NCBI GenBank assembly: GCA_044371425.1
Contig: JBILTR010000016.1
Location: forward strand, 62,001-126,000
From: JBEISR01 sp044371425
Lineage (GTDB): Bacteria; Planctomycetota; Planctomycetia; Pirellulales; Pirellulaceae
DNA length: 64,000 bases
Direction of reading: 5' to 3'
Shown: in pieces, positions 26,053 through 34,377 of the stretch
Layout: each line of letters starts with the position of its first letter
How positions within the stretch are numbered: position 1 is the stretch's first letter
The notes under the pieces: model-generated
What the model saw: the letters and a program-made list of their open reading frames with translations, nothing else
Told to the model about the DNA's origin: nothing
The model's database searches: none
Made by a program: the position numbers and the translations under genes

Positions 26053-27213
26053 ATGAGCAGCAAGATCCAGCGAAACCCTACGCGAACAGTCCGAATCGGT
26101 TCGATCGCGATTGGAAGTCAGCATCCGATTGCCGTGCAGAGCATGTGCGCGACGCACACTCAGGACGTCGACGCGACCGTGTCGCAGATTCTGGATCTCC
26201 ATGCAGCGGGAGCGGGGGTGGTCCGAATCGCTGTCGATAGCGACAAGGACGCCGAGGCATTGGCTGAGATTCGACGCCGAGTCCCTGCCAATTTGTCGGT
26301 CGATCTTCAGGAGAACTATCGATTGGCCGAGAAGGTCGCGCCGTCGGTGGATAAGATTCGGTACAACCCAGGGCACCTGTACCATCACGAGCGTCAGAAG
26401 GCTTGGCAGGATAAAGTCAAATACCTCGTCGACGTAGCGATGCAGCATGATTGTGCGATGCGTGTCGGAGTCAACTGCGGAAGCGTCGATCCAGCGGTGA
26501 AAGAGAAATTTCCAACAGAGGATTCGATTTCCCCGATGCTGGCCTCGGCGCTGGAGCACTGCGAACTTCTGGACCGCCTTGGATTCGATCGTTACGTCGT
26601 GTCCCTGAAGGATAGCGACCCTGCCAAGGTGGTTGAGGTCAATCAGCGATTCGCAAAGGAACGGGGGGATGTGCCTTTGCATTTGGGAGTGACCGAGGCC
26701 GGGTTGCCACCAGATGGAATCATCAAGACCCGGATTGCTTTCGAGCAGTTGATAGGCCGAGGGATTGGGGATACGTTGCGAGTTTCCTTGACCGTCCCCA
26801 ACTCGCGAAAGTCCGAGGAGATTCAGGCAGGGCGAGCGATTCTCGAGGACATCTATGCAGGAAGATTGCGGAGCGTTGTGGCGCTCGATCCAACCAAGCT
26901 GAACATTATTTCCTGCCCCAGCTGCTCTCGCGTAGAAAATGAAGCATTCGTCGAGTTGGCGCAGCAGGTCAAAGAGATGACTCAGTATGCCAAAGAGTAT
27001 GCGATCACCATCGCGGTGATGGGGTGCCGCGTCAATGGGCCAGGCGAGACCGATGATGCCGACCTGGGGTTATGGTGTGGGCCTACCCGAGTCAACATGA
27101 AGCGAGGTGGGGAAACGGTTGGCGCGTTTCCATACGATCAGGTCCTGGAAAAACTGAAGCAAGAACTGGATCAGTTGATCGAGCGAAAGCGGAATACGGA
27201 AACCGGCGTCTAG
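26053..27213 (+). CDS. ispG: 4-hydroxy-3-methylbut-2-enyl-diphosphate synthase IspG
   Basis: A 386-residue IspG of the MEP isoprenoid pathway, converting MEcPP to HMBPP with a [4Fe-4S] cluster. The N-terminus NPTRTVRIGSIAIGSQHPIAVQSM is canonical, as are VDLQENY, KIRYNPGH and VSLKDSDP. The cluster ligands are Cys288 and Cys291 (SCPSCSR), Cys325 and Glu332 (GCRVNGPGE). The ATG at 26053 matches the family start; the frame is open back to 25927 but without homology. It is convergent with the GNAT gene that follows. Two-domain bacterial form, not the longer three-domain chlamydial/plant type. Confidence 0.97.
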   Translation: MSSKIQRNPTRTVRIGSIAIGSQHPIAVQSMCATHTQDVDATVSQILDLHAAGAGVVRIAVDSDKDAEALAEIRRRVPANLSVDLQENYRLAEKVAPSVDKIRYNPGHLYHHERQKAWQDKVKYLVDVAMQHDCAMRVGVNCGSVDPAVKEKFPTEDSISPMLASALEHCELLDRLGFDRYVVSLKDSDPAKVVEVNQRFAKERGDVPLHLGVTEAGLPPDGIIKTRIAFEQLIGRGIGDTLRVSLTVPNSRKSEEIQAGRAILEDIYAGRLRSVVALDPTKLNIISCPSCSRVENEAFVELAQQVKEMTQYAKEYAITIAVMGCRVNGPGETDDADLGLWCGPTRVNMKRGGETVGAFPYDQVLEKLKQELDQLIERKRNTETGV

Positions 27214-27349
27214 CCCCGGCTTTGCTACTTGGCTCCCCGATTCCACCAAGCGGCTTGTGCCATGGGCAACCTTCGACTCAGGATTTCACGGACGGAGTTC
27301 TTCGAGGCGTATTCTGGGGTGAAGCGATAGGGCGCTGATCGCCGCGAGA

Positions 27350-28297
27350 TCACTCCAAGTTTCGTTCCATCGTGATTCCCGATGCCAGTTGCTGGAAGCC
27401 CAGTCGCTCCAGCAACACCATGCGTGCGATGGCTCGATCGTGCAGCACCGTGTGGATCGTCCGGAGTTGATCGTTGCGAAGGGTGTGGAGTGCTTCGGTG
27501 AGGAAGAAGGCCATTTGTTCCTGTTGGGCAGGGTCATCGCACTCTTCCGGCATCCACAAAAGTGCCAACTGTCCATCGGTATCGGGAATGGGTGGCGCGA
27601 TGCGCCAGAAGATGGCGGTCGCTGCTTTCGTCTTCCTCGATTGATGGATCAGGTGAAATCCAATCGTTTCTCCGTGGCCTAGGACAACCGCCTGCCAAGT
27701 GTCGTTCCATTCGCTCTCCAAAGCTCGCGTGACCATCGACTGCCTTCTCAAAAGGACGTGTTGTCGTCCCATCGCTGGATGGAATTGCAGTAGGTCGAGC
27801 TGCCAGTTCAGATAGGCGGAGGTGGTTTGGAAGCCTGCTTGCTCCAGCCAACGGCGCCGACGGACGTCGGGGGTCAGCACACCACTCCATCCATTGCCTG
27901 GTTCGAGGCCGATCAGAGTTCCCAGGTGATCTGGAGAGGATGTGGCGATCCAGCGTGACTTCGCAGGGATGGCGGGGTGAAGGAGCAGGTGTCGAAGCAG
28001 TTGTTCGGCTAGAGCATCTTCATCCGGGCCGGGGCGAATGCACAGTTGGTTTAGGATCATCGTCCCGTCCCCGGCGCCCGGGTAGGAGCGATTCTCGAAG
28101 GCGATAGCAAAACCGGATGGCTTTGATTGGGAATCCAGAATCAGGCAGCAAGTCGATTCGTTGAGGAATGGCTTGCAAAGCAAACCGAGTTCAAACCGAT
28201 CGCAGCGAGCGTTCAGTGGGAATCCCGCGGCGTGCCAGTGCTTTTGCCAAATGTCGGCAATTGCTTGGCGGTCGGTGTTGAGGAACGGTCGAATCAT
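27350..28297 (-). CDS. GNAT family N-acetyltransferase (probable tandem-domain)
   Basis: A 315-residue protein that reads as two acetyltransferase-like halves. The first starts MIRPFLNTDRQAIADIWQKHW, with the strand GTMILNQLCIRP (a GNAT beta4-like segment) and DALAEQLLRHLL. The second contains ATAIFWRIAPP, GQLALLWMPEE and a final IARMVLLERLGFQQ helix-strand typical of GNAT C-termini. The substrate is unknown. It is on the minus strand, convergent with ispG, and starts 225 bp left of the rnpB 3' end. Confidence 0.65.
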   Translation of the reverse strand: MIRPFLNTDRQAIADIWQKHWHAAGFPLNARCDRFELGLLCKPFLNESTCCLILDSQSKPSGFAIAFENRSYPGAGDGTMILNQLCIRPGPDEDALAEQLLRHLLLHPAIPAKSRWIATSSPDHLGTLIGLEPGNGWSGVLTPDVRRRRWLEQAGFQTTSAYLNWQLDLLQFHPAMGRQHVLLRRQSMVTRALESEWNDTWQAVVLGHGETIGFHLIHQSRKTKAATAIFWRIAPPIPDTDGQLALLWMPEECDDPAQQEQMAFFLTEALHTLRNDQLRTIHTVLHDRAIARMVLLERLGFQQLASGITMERNLE

Positions 28298-28521
28298 GCC
28301 GTGACTTCGTCCCGCCGCGAATAGCGACGAGGGTTGGAGCGGAAGGATGTGGGAAGGGGGAGGGGGGCGTCGTCGCCGATTCCGTCGGCCTTGGCGTGGG
28401 CATCTCTTCCGACGAAAACCAAATCACCACTTCCAAATCACATGGAGTGGAAGTCAGTCAATTCATTCTAGCGACAACCGGTGCGTCGGGAAAACGACAC
28501 GGGGGCGAAGCACCGAAAGGC

Positions 28522-28934
28522 GATCGAAGGGATCGCCTGTAAGCCGGGTTCTGTTCGGCGATGCCGCGACGATCATTCCTCTAGGACGTCGATTGCTCAA
28601 CGCCTCAAGCAACCTACCCGGAGGCATGCTGTCGAGCCGACAGAGCGAGATCTCCGCAAGGAGAACCCGCTCACCTCCTGTTTGGTCTTGCTCCGGATGG
28701 GGTTTACCTAGCAACCGAAATCACTTTCGGCTCTGGTGGGCTCTTAACCCGCCATTTCACCCTTACCACGCGTCACTCCCGAAGGAGCAACCGTTCGGCG
28801 GTTTCTTTTCTGTGGCACTTTCCCTGGTCTTGCGACCGGTCGGCGTTACCGACCATCCTGCTCATTGGAGCCCGGACTTTCCTCCCGCCTCCCCTTTCGG
28901 GGAGGCCAGCGATCGTCCGGCGATCCCTTCGATC
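28522..28934 (-). ncRNA. rnpB: RNase P RNA (bacterial type A)
   Basis: The 413-nt catalytic RNA of RNase P, which matures tRNA 5' ends. Conserved region I reads GGAGGAAAGTCCGGGCTCC on the minus strand (28867-28885) and conserved region V reads ACAGAACCCGGCTTACAG (28537-28554). The ends are set by a perfect 16-bp P1 helix between 28919-28934 and 28522-28537. The 5' end is only 10 bp beyond the stop codon of the upstream RHH-like gene on the same strand, so its promoter must lie inside that gene or the RNA is processed from a longer transcript. Confidence 0.95.
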
Positions 28935-28944
28935 ACCGACGGAA

Positions 28945-29574
28945 TTATAGGCCGGTTGTCCCCGAGGGAAGTTGGGGGCTTGCCGGTTGGCTCCTGGATA
29001 GCGGCTTCGATCCCGGCCGGCGGCCTCGTCGTTTCTGCGCCGACTGCGGCAGCAGGGTTGGATCCACTTGCATCAGGATGCGACTGATGCAGAGTTTATT
29101 GACGCTCATTTCCAGCTCATTGGCCTCGTCGCAAATAAACTCATGGAGGCACTTGGGGATGCGGATGGTGATCATGCGCGAAGGCTCTCCGGCCTCGCAC
29201 TCGGGTAGATCCCGAGATCGAAGGGCCGTCAGCATTTCCAGGACCTGATGGTGTTCAGGTGAGCACCAGTACTCTTTCCTTTCTTCGGGGGTGACGAAGA
29301 GCTTGGAGACCAAGCCGCCACGCGCCATCGTCGCACGGAAGAATGCGACCCAGCTTGGCGCCAGTCCAAACAATTCGGTCGCACAGTCCACAATCTGCTT
29401 GCGACGCAGAGCGACAGGTACCCCGAGAATCAACCGCTGATTCAGTTCCTCGACCACCGTCTCAAACGCACGAATGTCATCGGCCATCTTCTCGCTGGCG
29501 CTTCTGGCTGCCCCGGAAGCTACGGTCGACGCGTCCGATCCAAGCACCAACTGCGATTTTCCTTCTTCCTGCAT
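28945..29574 (-). CDS. Ribbon-helix-helix-like protein of unknown function
   Basis: A 209-residue protein; the ATG at 29574 has AAAGGAG 7 bases upstream, and the 20 further upstream codons look non-coding. Residues about 134-172 (RMITIRIPKCLHEFICDEAN then MSVNKLCISRIL) resemble the ribbon-helix-helix of HicB/CopG-type proteins (strand, two helices, S-x-N-x-L turn), suggesting DNA binding. The N-terminal 130 residues are helical and unrecognised. The C-terminus is basic and Pro/Ser-rich (QKRRGRRPGSKP). No toxin-like partner lies beside it. Its stop is 10 bp before the RNase P RNA 5' end. Confidence 0.68.
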   Translation of the reverse strand: MQEEGKSQLVLGSDASTVASGAARSASEKMADDIRAFETVVEELNQRLILGVPVALRRKQIVDCATELFGLAPSWVAFFRATMARGGLVSKLFVTPEERKEYWCSPEHHQVLEMLTALRSRDLPECEAGEPSRMITIRIPKCLHEFICDEANELEMSVNKLCISRILMQVDPTLLPQSAQKRRGRRPGSKPLSRSQPASPQLPSGTTGL

Positions 29575-30062
29575 TTCCCACTCCTTTGCTCTTGCTGGCC
29601 ACAAGCTCCTGCACCGACACGCCCCACGCGGCAACCTGTCGGCTCACCACCACTCCGGTGGCTGAACGTGCCCATCCTGCAAATGCAGGCAATAGGAGGC
29701 GTCGTAAACGCTTGCATTTCAAACACTTAGGGGCTGCGCCATCTTTCTGCATGAAATTCGCGCATGACTGCCTGGAATTTGCGCAGCCCTTGGGTTGCAC
29801 AGAAATCGTGCAGTCGGATTTGTTGCGAAAACTAAGTGTCTATTCAGTGTGCTTGCGCAGATCTTTAGTTGAATTTGTCTTTGGGACAGAAAAACCACCA
29901 TTTACTGAGTCGGCCGTCGTTGCCTCGCCATTTCCCTTTCGGCTGGCCGGTGGTCTTGGGAGTCCAATCGGTAAGGCTCTCAGTCTGGAGATTCGGTTGA
30001 AGGGCTGGGGACAAAATCGCACCCCAGGCGGCCGGCAGAATGTCTCGCTGATGGAGTCATTT

Positions 30063-30416
30063 CGAGTAACCTATCGCCAGCTTTATCAGTCCCCGCCTTC
30101 GGGTTGGTGCTGCTGGTTTCGAAAGGTGGGTGGCACCGAACGGGGTGTTGTTGGTGGTTCTTTCGGGTGGGTGGTGCTGGTCGTGGGATGGCAAGCTTTA
30201 GTGTTTCGAAAGGTGGGTTGCACCGAATGAGGGGTGTTTCGATTACCCTATCGCCAGCTTTAGCAGTCCACTCCTTCGGGTGGTTTTTCCTGGTTTCGAA
30301 AGGTGGGTGGCACCGAATGGGGTGTTGGTGGTGGTTCTTTCGGGTGGGTTGTGCTGGTCGTGGGATGGCTATCTTTGGGGTGTTGGTGTGGGTAGGGTGT
30401 AGGGGTTTTGTGTTCA
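30063..30416. repeat. Imperfect 177-bp direct duplication, GT-rich
   Basis: The segment CTATCGCCAGCTTTA recurs at 30071 and 30248, and TTTCGAAAGGTGGGTGGCAC at 30117 and 30294; both pairs are 177 bp apart. A third TTTCGAAAGGTGGGT sits inside the first unit at 30204. The plus strand is strongly biased to G and T (GGGTGGGT, GGTGGTTC). The copies have diverged by substitutions and a few indels. No coding sense is evident. Confidence 0.8.
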
Positions 30417-30651
30417 CTAGTAGGCGGGCTCTGGCGTGTCGGCAGGCTGGAGGCTCGATCGAATTGCCTCAACGCCCCGTGGCGCGATCGCCACACGACT
30501 CGACGGCTTCCCATTCTTTCGGCTTCGAAGGCGATTCTTGCGCCGAAATCCTTGGATACGAGGGATGGGGACGGCCAGCTTGTAAGTTCCTTGATCGAGG
30601 GCCGAGCGGGCTGATGTGGAGCGTGAACCGGGAGGAAAAGCAAGCGTAATA

Positions 30652-30684
30652 AAGACAATGGATTTTCCTTGTCTTATTCCATTG
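30652..30684 (+). promoter_or_regulatory. Overlapping, mutually exclusive inverted repeats upstream of ABC permease
   Basis: AAGACAA (30652-30658) pairs with TTGTCTT (30669-30675), while CAATGGA (30656-30662) pairs with TCCATTG (30678-30684). The left arms overlap, so only one hairpin could form at a time in the leader. The permease ATG is 10 bp further on. The arrangement suggests a possible leader switch, but this is inference from short repeats only. Confidence 0.3.
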
Positions 30685-30694
30685 GGATGGCGTC

Positions 30695-32425
30695 ATGTTT
30701 CCAGTTTTGCCAGTTGCTGCGACCGAATTCTGGATGACTCGATGGTTGACCACAGTCTGGCTGGTGGGCCTGGGTGTGGCGGTGGGGCTTGCGATTCTCG
30801 CGTTGCTGGTCGGTCTTTTTGCCCTGCTTGCCAAACTGAAGCTCTTTTTGCCCCTTCAGTCCAAGCCTTGGCTTGGGCACGCTGTGGCACTTGTGGTGTC
30901 CTTGGGGTTGGCTGCCGCTGTCTGGTGGGGGTTGATGCAATCGTCCGAGCGGGCGATGACGGACGTTGAGCAGCGTCTGACCTTGTTCGCGACTTGGTTC
31001 TTCACTGCGATTGCCACATGGGCAGTTCTTTTTTGTTCTTCCAGTCGCTGGATTGGCGAGTTCTCCTCGATCGCTTTTCGGGGAGTCGGTGCAGCCATCC
31101 TGACGACAGCAGCGGTGGTGGCATCGGTTGGCTTAGCGAGCACCTTTGTGGTCGAACAGCCGCTCCAGACGCTAGCTAGTTTGCCGCAGATATTCAGTGC
31201 CGGGGAGCGAGTCTACAAGATTTCAGTGCCTGGCGCTCCGGCCGATGCGAAAGAGTCTCCGTTCACGGTCGCCGCTGTGCCTTACCGCGCCGAGCTGCTG
31301 ACGTCGGTTGTGATTGAGTCGAATCGAAACATCATGATCACCGACGCCGACTCGGTCTCGAGGTTTCTCATGCGGCCCGTCCGCGTTGAAGCGAGGGGCG
31401 AAGTCAATTGGAATCGCAAATCAGCCATTCCTCCGCCATTGCCGACCGCCTCTGGAGCCCAGATGTTCATTCAGAACCAGGAAATCGATCCTGCAGAGGT
31501 GGTTTTTCGGCTCGCCACCAGTCCAGCCAATCCCGAAGTGAAGGCTCTGCTGATCTCAGCACTCGGAGTCATTTTTGCTGGACTCTTGTTCTTTCTGCAG
31601 CAGGGGGTTGCACCTCGGGTATCGGCCATCGCTTTGGCAGCAGCGAAGAACGAGATCACCCAGCCGCTCTTCCTTGTGCTCAACCTGATCGGGATTTTTC
31701 TCATTCTTTTGTTTGTGTTCCTCCCATTTCACACTTTTGGTGAAGACATCAAGCTGCTGAAAGACTGCGGCATCACCATCATTCTGGTGCTGGCTTTGTT
31801 CCAAGGCGTGTGGTCTGCCAGCAGTTCGGTCAGTGAAGAGATTGAAGGAAGGACGGCCCTGACGGTTCTTTCGAAGCCGGTTGACCGTCGGTCGTTTTTG
31901 ATTGGAAAGATGTTGGGTGTTTTCTGGGTTCTAGCGCTGATGTTTGTGATTTTGGGGGCCTGGGAGCTGTTTTGGGTGGCCTTCAAGCCAATTTACGACG
32001 CCAAGGAGTCGTCGCAGGACACGCCGACTTGGCAGAGTTGTCATTTGGAGTTGGTCCGGACGGTGCCGGGGTTGGTGATGGCGTTCCTTCACGCCTGCGT
32101 GCTTAGCGCGTTCAGCGTCGCGCTAGCGACTCGATTGCCTCAACTGGCTAACTTTGCCGTCTGTTTTGCCATCTATGTCGTCGGGCACTTGACCGAAGCT
32201 CTGGTCAGCAGCGCCGAGGGTGGCTTTGCGATCCTGCAGTTCGTCGGGGAGCTGATCGCCGTGATCATTCCCGACTTTGAGCATTTCTCAATGCAGTCGG
32301 CGATCGATGTGGGGAATCGGGTGCCGATGTCATTTCTTTCCGGTGCCTTACTCTATGGTCTGCTTTACACGTTGCTGGCGGTCCTACTGGGGCTGGTCCT
32401 ATTCGAAGACCGTGATGTTGCCTGA
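30695..32425 (+). CDS. ABC-2 family transporter permease
   Basis: A 576-residue membrane protein. It begins with hydrophobic helices (WLVGLGVAVGLAILALLVGLF), then two or three more up to about residue 150, an extracytoplasmic region of about 120 residues, and at least six further C-terminal helices. The motif SVSEEIEGRTALTVLSKPVDRRSFLIGKMLGVFW near residue 380 is the conserved cytoplasmic element of ABC-2/NatB-type permeases (EIE-T-L-SKPV-R-KF--GK-LG). This makes it the membrane half of an ABC exporter or multi-drug/gliding-type system. No ATP-binding subunit is adjacent, so the partner must be encoded elsewhere. Confidence 0.87.
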   Translation: MFPVLPVAATEFWMTRWLTTVWLVGLGVAVGLAILALLVGLFALLAKLKLFLPLQSKPWLGHAVALVVSLGLAAAVWWGLMQSSERAMTDVEQRLTLFATWFFTAIATWAVLFCSSSRWIGEFSSIAFRGVGAAILTTAAVVASVGLASTFVVEQPLQTLASLPQIFSAGERVYKISVPGAPADAKESPFTVAAVPYRAELLTSVVIESNRNIMITDADSVSRFLMRPVRVEARGEVNWNRKSAIPPPLPTASGAQMFIQNQEIDPAEVVFRLATSPANPEVKALLISALGVIFAGLLFFLQQGVAPRVSAIALAAAKNEITQPLFLVLNLIGIFLILLFVFLPFHTFGEDIKLLKDCGITIILVLALFQGVWSASSSVSEEIEGRTALTVLSKPVDRRSFLIGKMLGVFWVLALMFVILGAWELFWVAFKPIYDAKESSQDTPTWQSCHLELVRTVPGLVMAFLHACVLSAFSVALATRLPQLANFAVCFAIYVVGHLTEALVSSAEGGFAILQFVGELIAVIIPDFEHFSMQSAIDVGNRVPMSFLSGALLYGLLYTLLAVLLGLVLFEDRDVA

Positions 32426-32838
32426 TACCATTTCGACTCGCTAGAGAGTTCCTGGTCGATGGGGCGGGTACCAGAGCCCCTTCACCTGGGGCAATGCGTC
32501 TACCGGTCGATCGTCTGATCCGCAGCGATCGATCGCATCTCCCCTGCAGTGGATGGCAGGAGTTTGGCTCAGCCCGTCACATTCGGGACCGCTCCCTGCC
32601 GTCGAAGTCGCTTGAGGCCAGTCTGCGTTGCCTCACGTAGTTCGCGCTCCCGATTCTTCGTTGACCTCCCCTATTGCTGGCAGTAGTCGTGGAGCCTCTC
32701 ACCGGATTTTTCCGGGCCTACTTGCATAATGTATGCATGTGTGTAGAGTGTGCTTTTTGGGGCGGGGTGGTGGCGTTCTGCTGCGGGCCGAAATGGCCCG
32801 AGCTGATACGGGTGGGCGTTTGTCGGGAGTCATCTGGA
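32426..32838. other. Intergenic region between ABC permease and lipoprotein genes
   Basis: A 413-bp gap without a supportable gene. It holds two small inverted repeats: CCGGATTTTTCCGG (32702-32715), and TGCATAATGTATGCA shortly after (from 32723). The second could be an operator-like palindrome in the promoter region of the lipoprotein/DUF1559/PQQ run. There is no clear T-run terminator. Confidence 0.45.
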
Positions 32839-33288
32839 ATGAATGCGAGAACCTTCCAGTCCATCTTCGCGAGGTTCATGGCGCTGGTTTCCCTTTTGTT
32901 GGTTTGCGGCTGCCAATCCGGGCAGGATTCCGGTCCCAATCGCTATCGAGTAGCCGGCCAGGTTCTTGTCGACGGTAAGCCGGCGCACCGGGTTCTGGTT
33001 CAGCTGGTCCACTTGGAGCCACCTGAAGGTGGCGCCCTGGGAAACGATGCCTATCCCTCAGGCTACACCGATTCGGAAGGGAAGTTTGTCATCGGTAGGG
33101 ACAATCTTCAGCCAGGTGCAATCGCTGGCAAGTACAAGGTTCTGTTCACCTGGATGTCGACCGCGGACCTCGATGCGATCGACCTCTTCCAGGGACGATA
33201 TGCCGATGCTTCCCAAACGACGGAGTTGTTGGACGTCCCCTCGGAGCGATGTGAATCACTGGAGTATCGCTTATCCGAAAGTCCATAG
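32839..33288 (+). CDS. Lipoprotein with carboxypeptidase-regulatory/transthyretin-like fold
   Basis: A 149-residue lipoprotein with signal MALVSLLLVCGC (lipobox ending at Cys25). The mature part NRYRVAGQVLVDGKPAHRVL continues with YPSGYTDSEGKFVIG and PGAIAGKYKVLFTW, the beta-sandwich pattern of planctomycete transthyretin-like lipoproteins. Such genes often accompany DUF1559 genes, and a DUF1559 gene follows 126 bp downstream. I use the ATG at 32839 because it directly precedes the signal peptide; the longer frame upstream is not protein-like. Function unknown, probably cell-envelope. Confidence 0.8.
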   Translation: MNARTFQSIFARFMALVSLLLVCGCQSGQDSGPNRYRVAGQVLVDGKPAHRVLVQLVHLEPPEGGALGNDAYPSGYTDSEGKFVIGRDNLQPGAIAGKYKVLFTWMSTADLDAIDLFQGRYADASQTTELLDVPSERCESLEYRLSESP

Positions 33289-33414
33289 CTTGGATATGGC
33301 ACCGAGGGAGCATCTGCAGGAAGAGGGTCCAGCTGCGTTTCAAAAAGGCGTGATCCTCCCGTCGCTATCTGATGGGACCATTTTGAATCGACTTGGAAAA
33401 GAGGAGTTGCACAC

Positions 33415-34371
33415 ATGCAAATGCGATCTGCAGGTCGACCTGCGTTTACTCTGGTTGAGCTTTTGGTAGTCATTGCAATCATCGGCGTTCTCGTCGGGCT
33501 GCTGCTCCCTGGCGTTCAGGCTGCTCGCGAGGCCGCTCGCCGCATGCAGTGCTCCAATCATCTCAAGCAGATGAGTCTTGCGATGCTGAATTACGAATCA
33601 GCATTTCGCAGGTTCCCGAACAACAACCCGATTGTCCAGCGGTTGCCCGGCCAATCGATCATCCAGGGGCCGTGGACCTATGCGATCCTACCATTCCTGG
33701 AACTCAATACGGTCTATGACGCCTGCGATGTCAATCGCGGCTTTGCGGAGACGCCCAATCGTGCGATCCTAACCGCATCGATGCCGATGTATAAATGCCC
33801 TTCGTCACCCGTTCCGGCCGTGGCCAGTTTCTCCCCGGTAGCCCCCTCCTTTGCTCCTGATCGAGCGGCAACATCGGGAGGGCGATTCGACGCGACAATC
33901 GTCGAGTATGCGGCTGGGTTCAGCGTGCTAGAGCCACCGATGAATCTACCGCCAGCTGGCTTCGTACGACCCCGGGGATTTCTTGCGCAGTTTTCGAACG
34001 CCAACGCCATGAAGGAGATCCTCGATGGCCTCTCCAATACGATCATGCTCGTCGAGTGCGCTGGTGGACCGCGCAGATTCAACCGTCGCACCGCCGTCGG
34101 TGATCAATCCAGCCCCTTTGGTCACTTTGGAGGTTGGAATCGTCTTCTTAGCAATCGGATGAGTCGTGATGGGACGACGACCTACGCAGGCAACTGTTTG
34201 GTCAACTGCACCAACTGGGCAGGGCAAAATGTCTATGCTTTCCACGCAGGTATGGCACAGGTCGCCATGGGCGATGGCTCCGTCCAATCGCTCAGTGAGT
34301 CCGTCTCCATGGACGCCTTTTATCGGTTGATCGCCGCGCAGGATGGCTTGCCTCTATTGGAATGGGAATGA
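33415..34371 (+). CDS. DUF1559 domain protein with prepilin-type N-terminus
   Basis: A 318-residue exported protein. The N-terminus FTLVELLVVIAIIGVLVGLL is a type IV prepilin-like cleavage and methylation site, followed by PGVQAAREAARRMQCSNHLK, the DUF1559 hallmark. The C-terminal H-x9-DG motif appears as FHAGMAQVAMGDGSV. The ribosome-binding site AAAAGAGGAG precedes ATG 33415. DUF1559 proteins are greatly expanded in Planctomycetes; their function is unknown, and a surface pseudopilin role is often assumed. It forms a likely operon with the PQQ-propeller gene 6 bp downstream. Confidence 0.95.
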   Translation: MQMRSAGRPAFTLVELLVVIAIIGVLVGLLLPGVQAAREAARRMQCSNHLKQMSLAMLNYESAFRRFPNNNPIVQRLPGQSIIQGPWTYAILPFLELNTVYDACDVNRGFAETPNRAILTASMPMYKCPSSPVPAVASFSPVAPSFAPDRAATSGGRFDATIVEYAAGFSVLEPPMNLPPAGFVRPRGFLAQFSNANAMKEILDGLSNTIMLVECAGGPRRFNRRTAVGDQSSPFGHFGGWNRLLSNRMSRDGTTTYAGNCLVNCTNWAGQNVYAFHAGMAQVAMGDGSVQSLSESVSMDAFYRLIAAQDGLPLLEWE

Positions 34372-34377
34372 ACGAAC

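Larger units (their letters stand above)
29575..30694. other. Intergenic region with GT-rich imperfect repeats
   Basis: A 1.1-kb gap between the RHH-like gene (minus) and the ABC permease gene (plus). Long open frames cross it but give arginine/proline- or glycine-rich translations without protein signatures, so I call none. It contains a strongly G/T-biased 177-bp imperfect duplication (listed separately) and a pair of overlapping inverted repeats just before the permease. Confidence 0.55.

Noticed and set aside
29343..30230. 295-residue plus-strand frame
   Set aside because: Overlaps the RHH-like gene antisense and the GT-rich repeats; Arg/Pro-rich low-quality translation.
30260..30658. 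132-residue minus-strand frame before the ABC permease
   Set aside because: Pro/His-rich translation of the GT-rich repeats, without a start context or homology.
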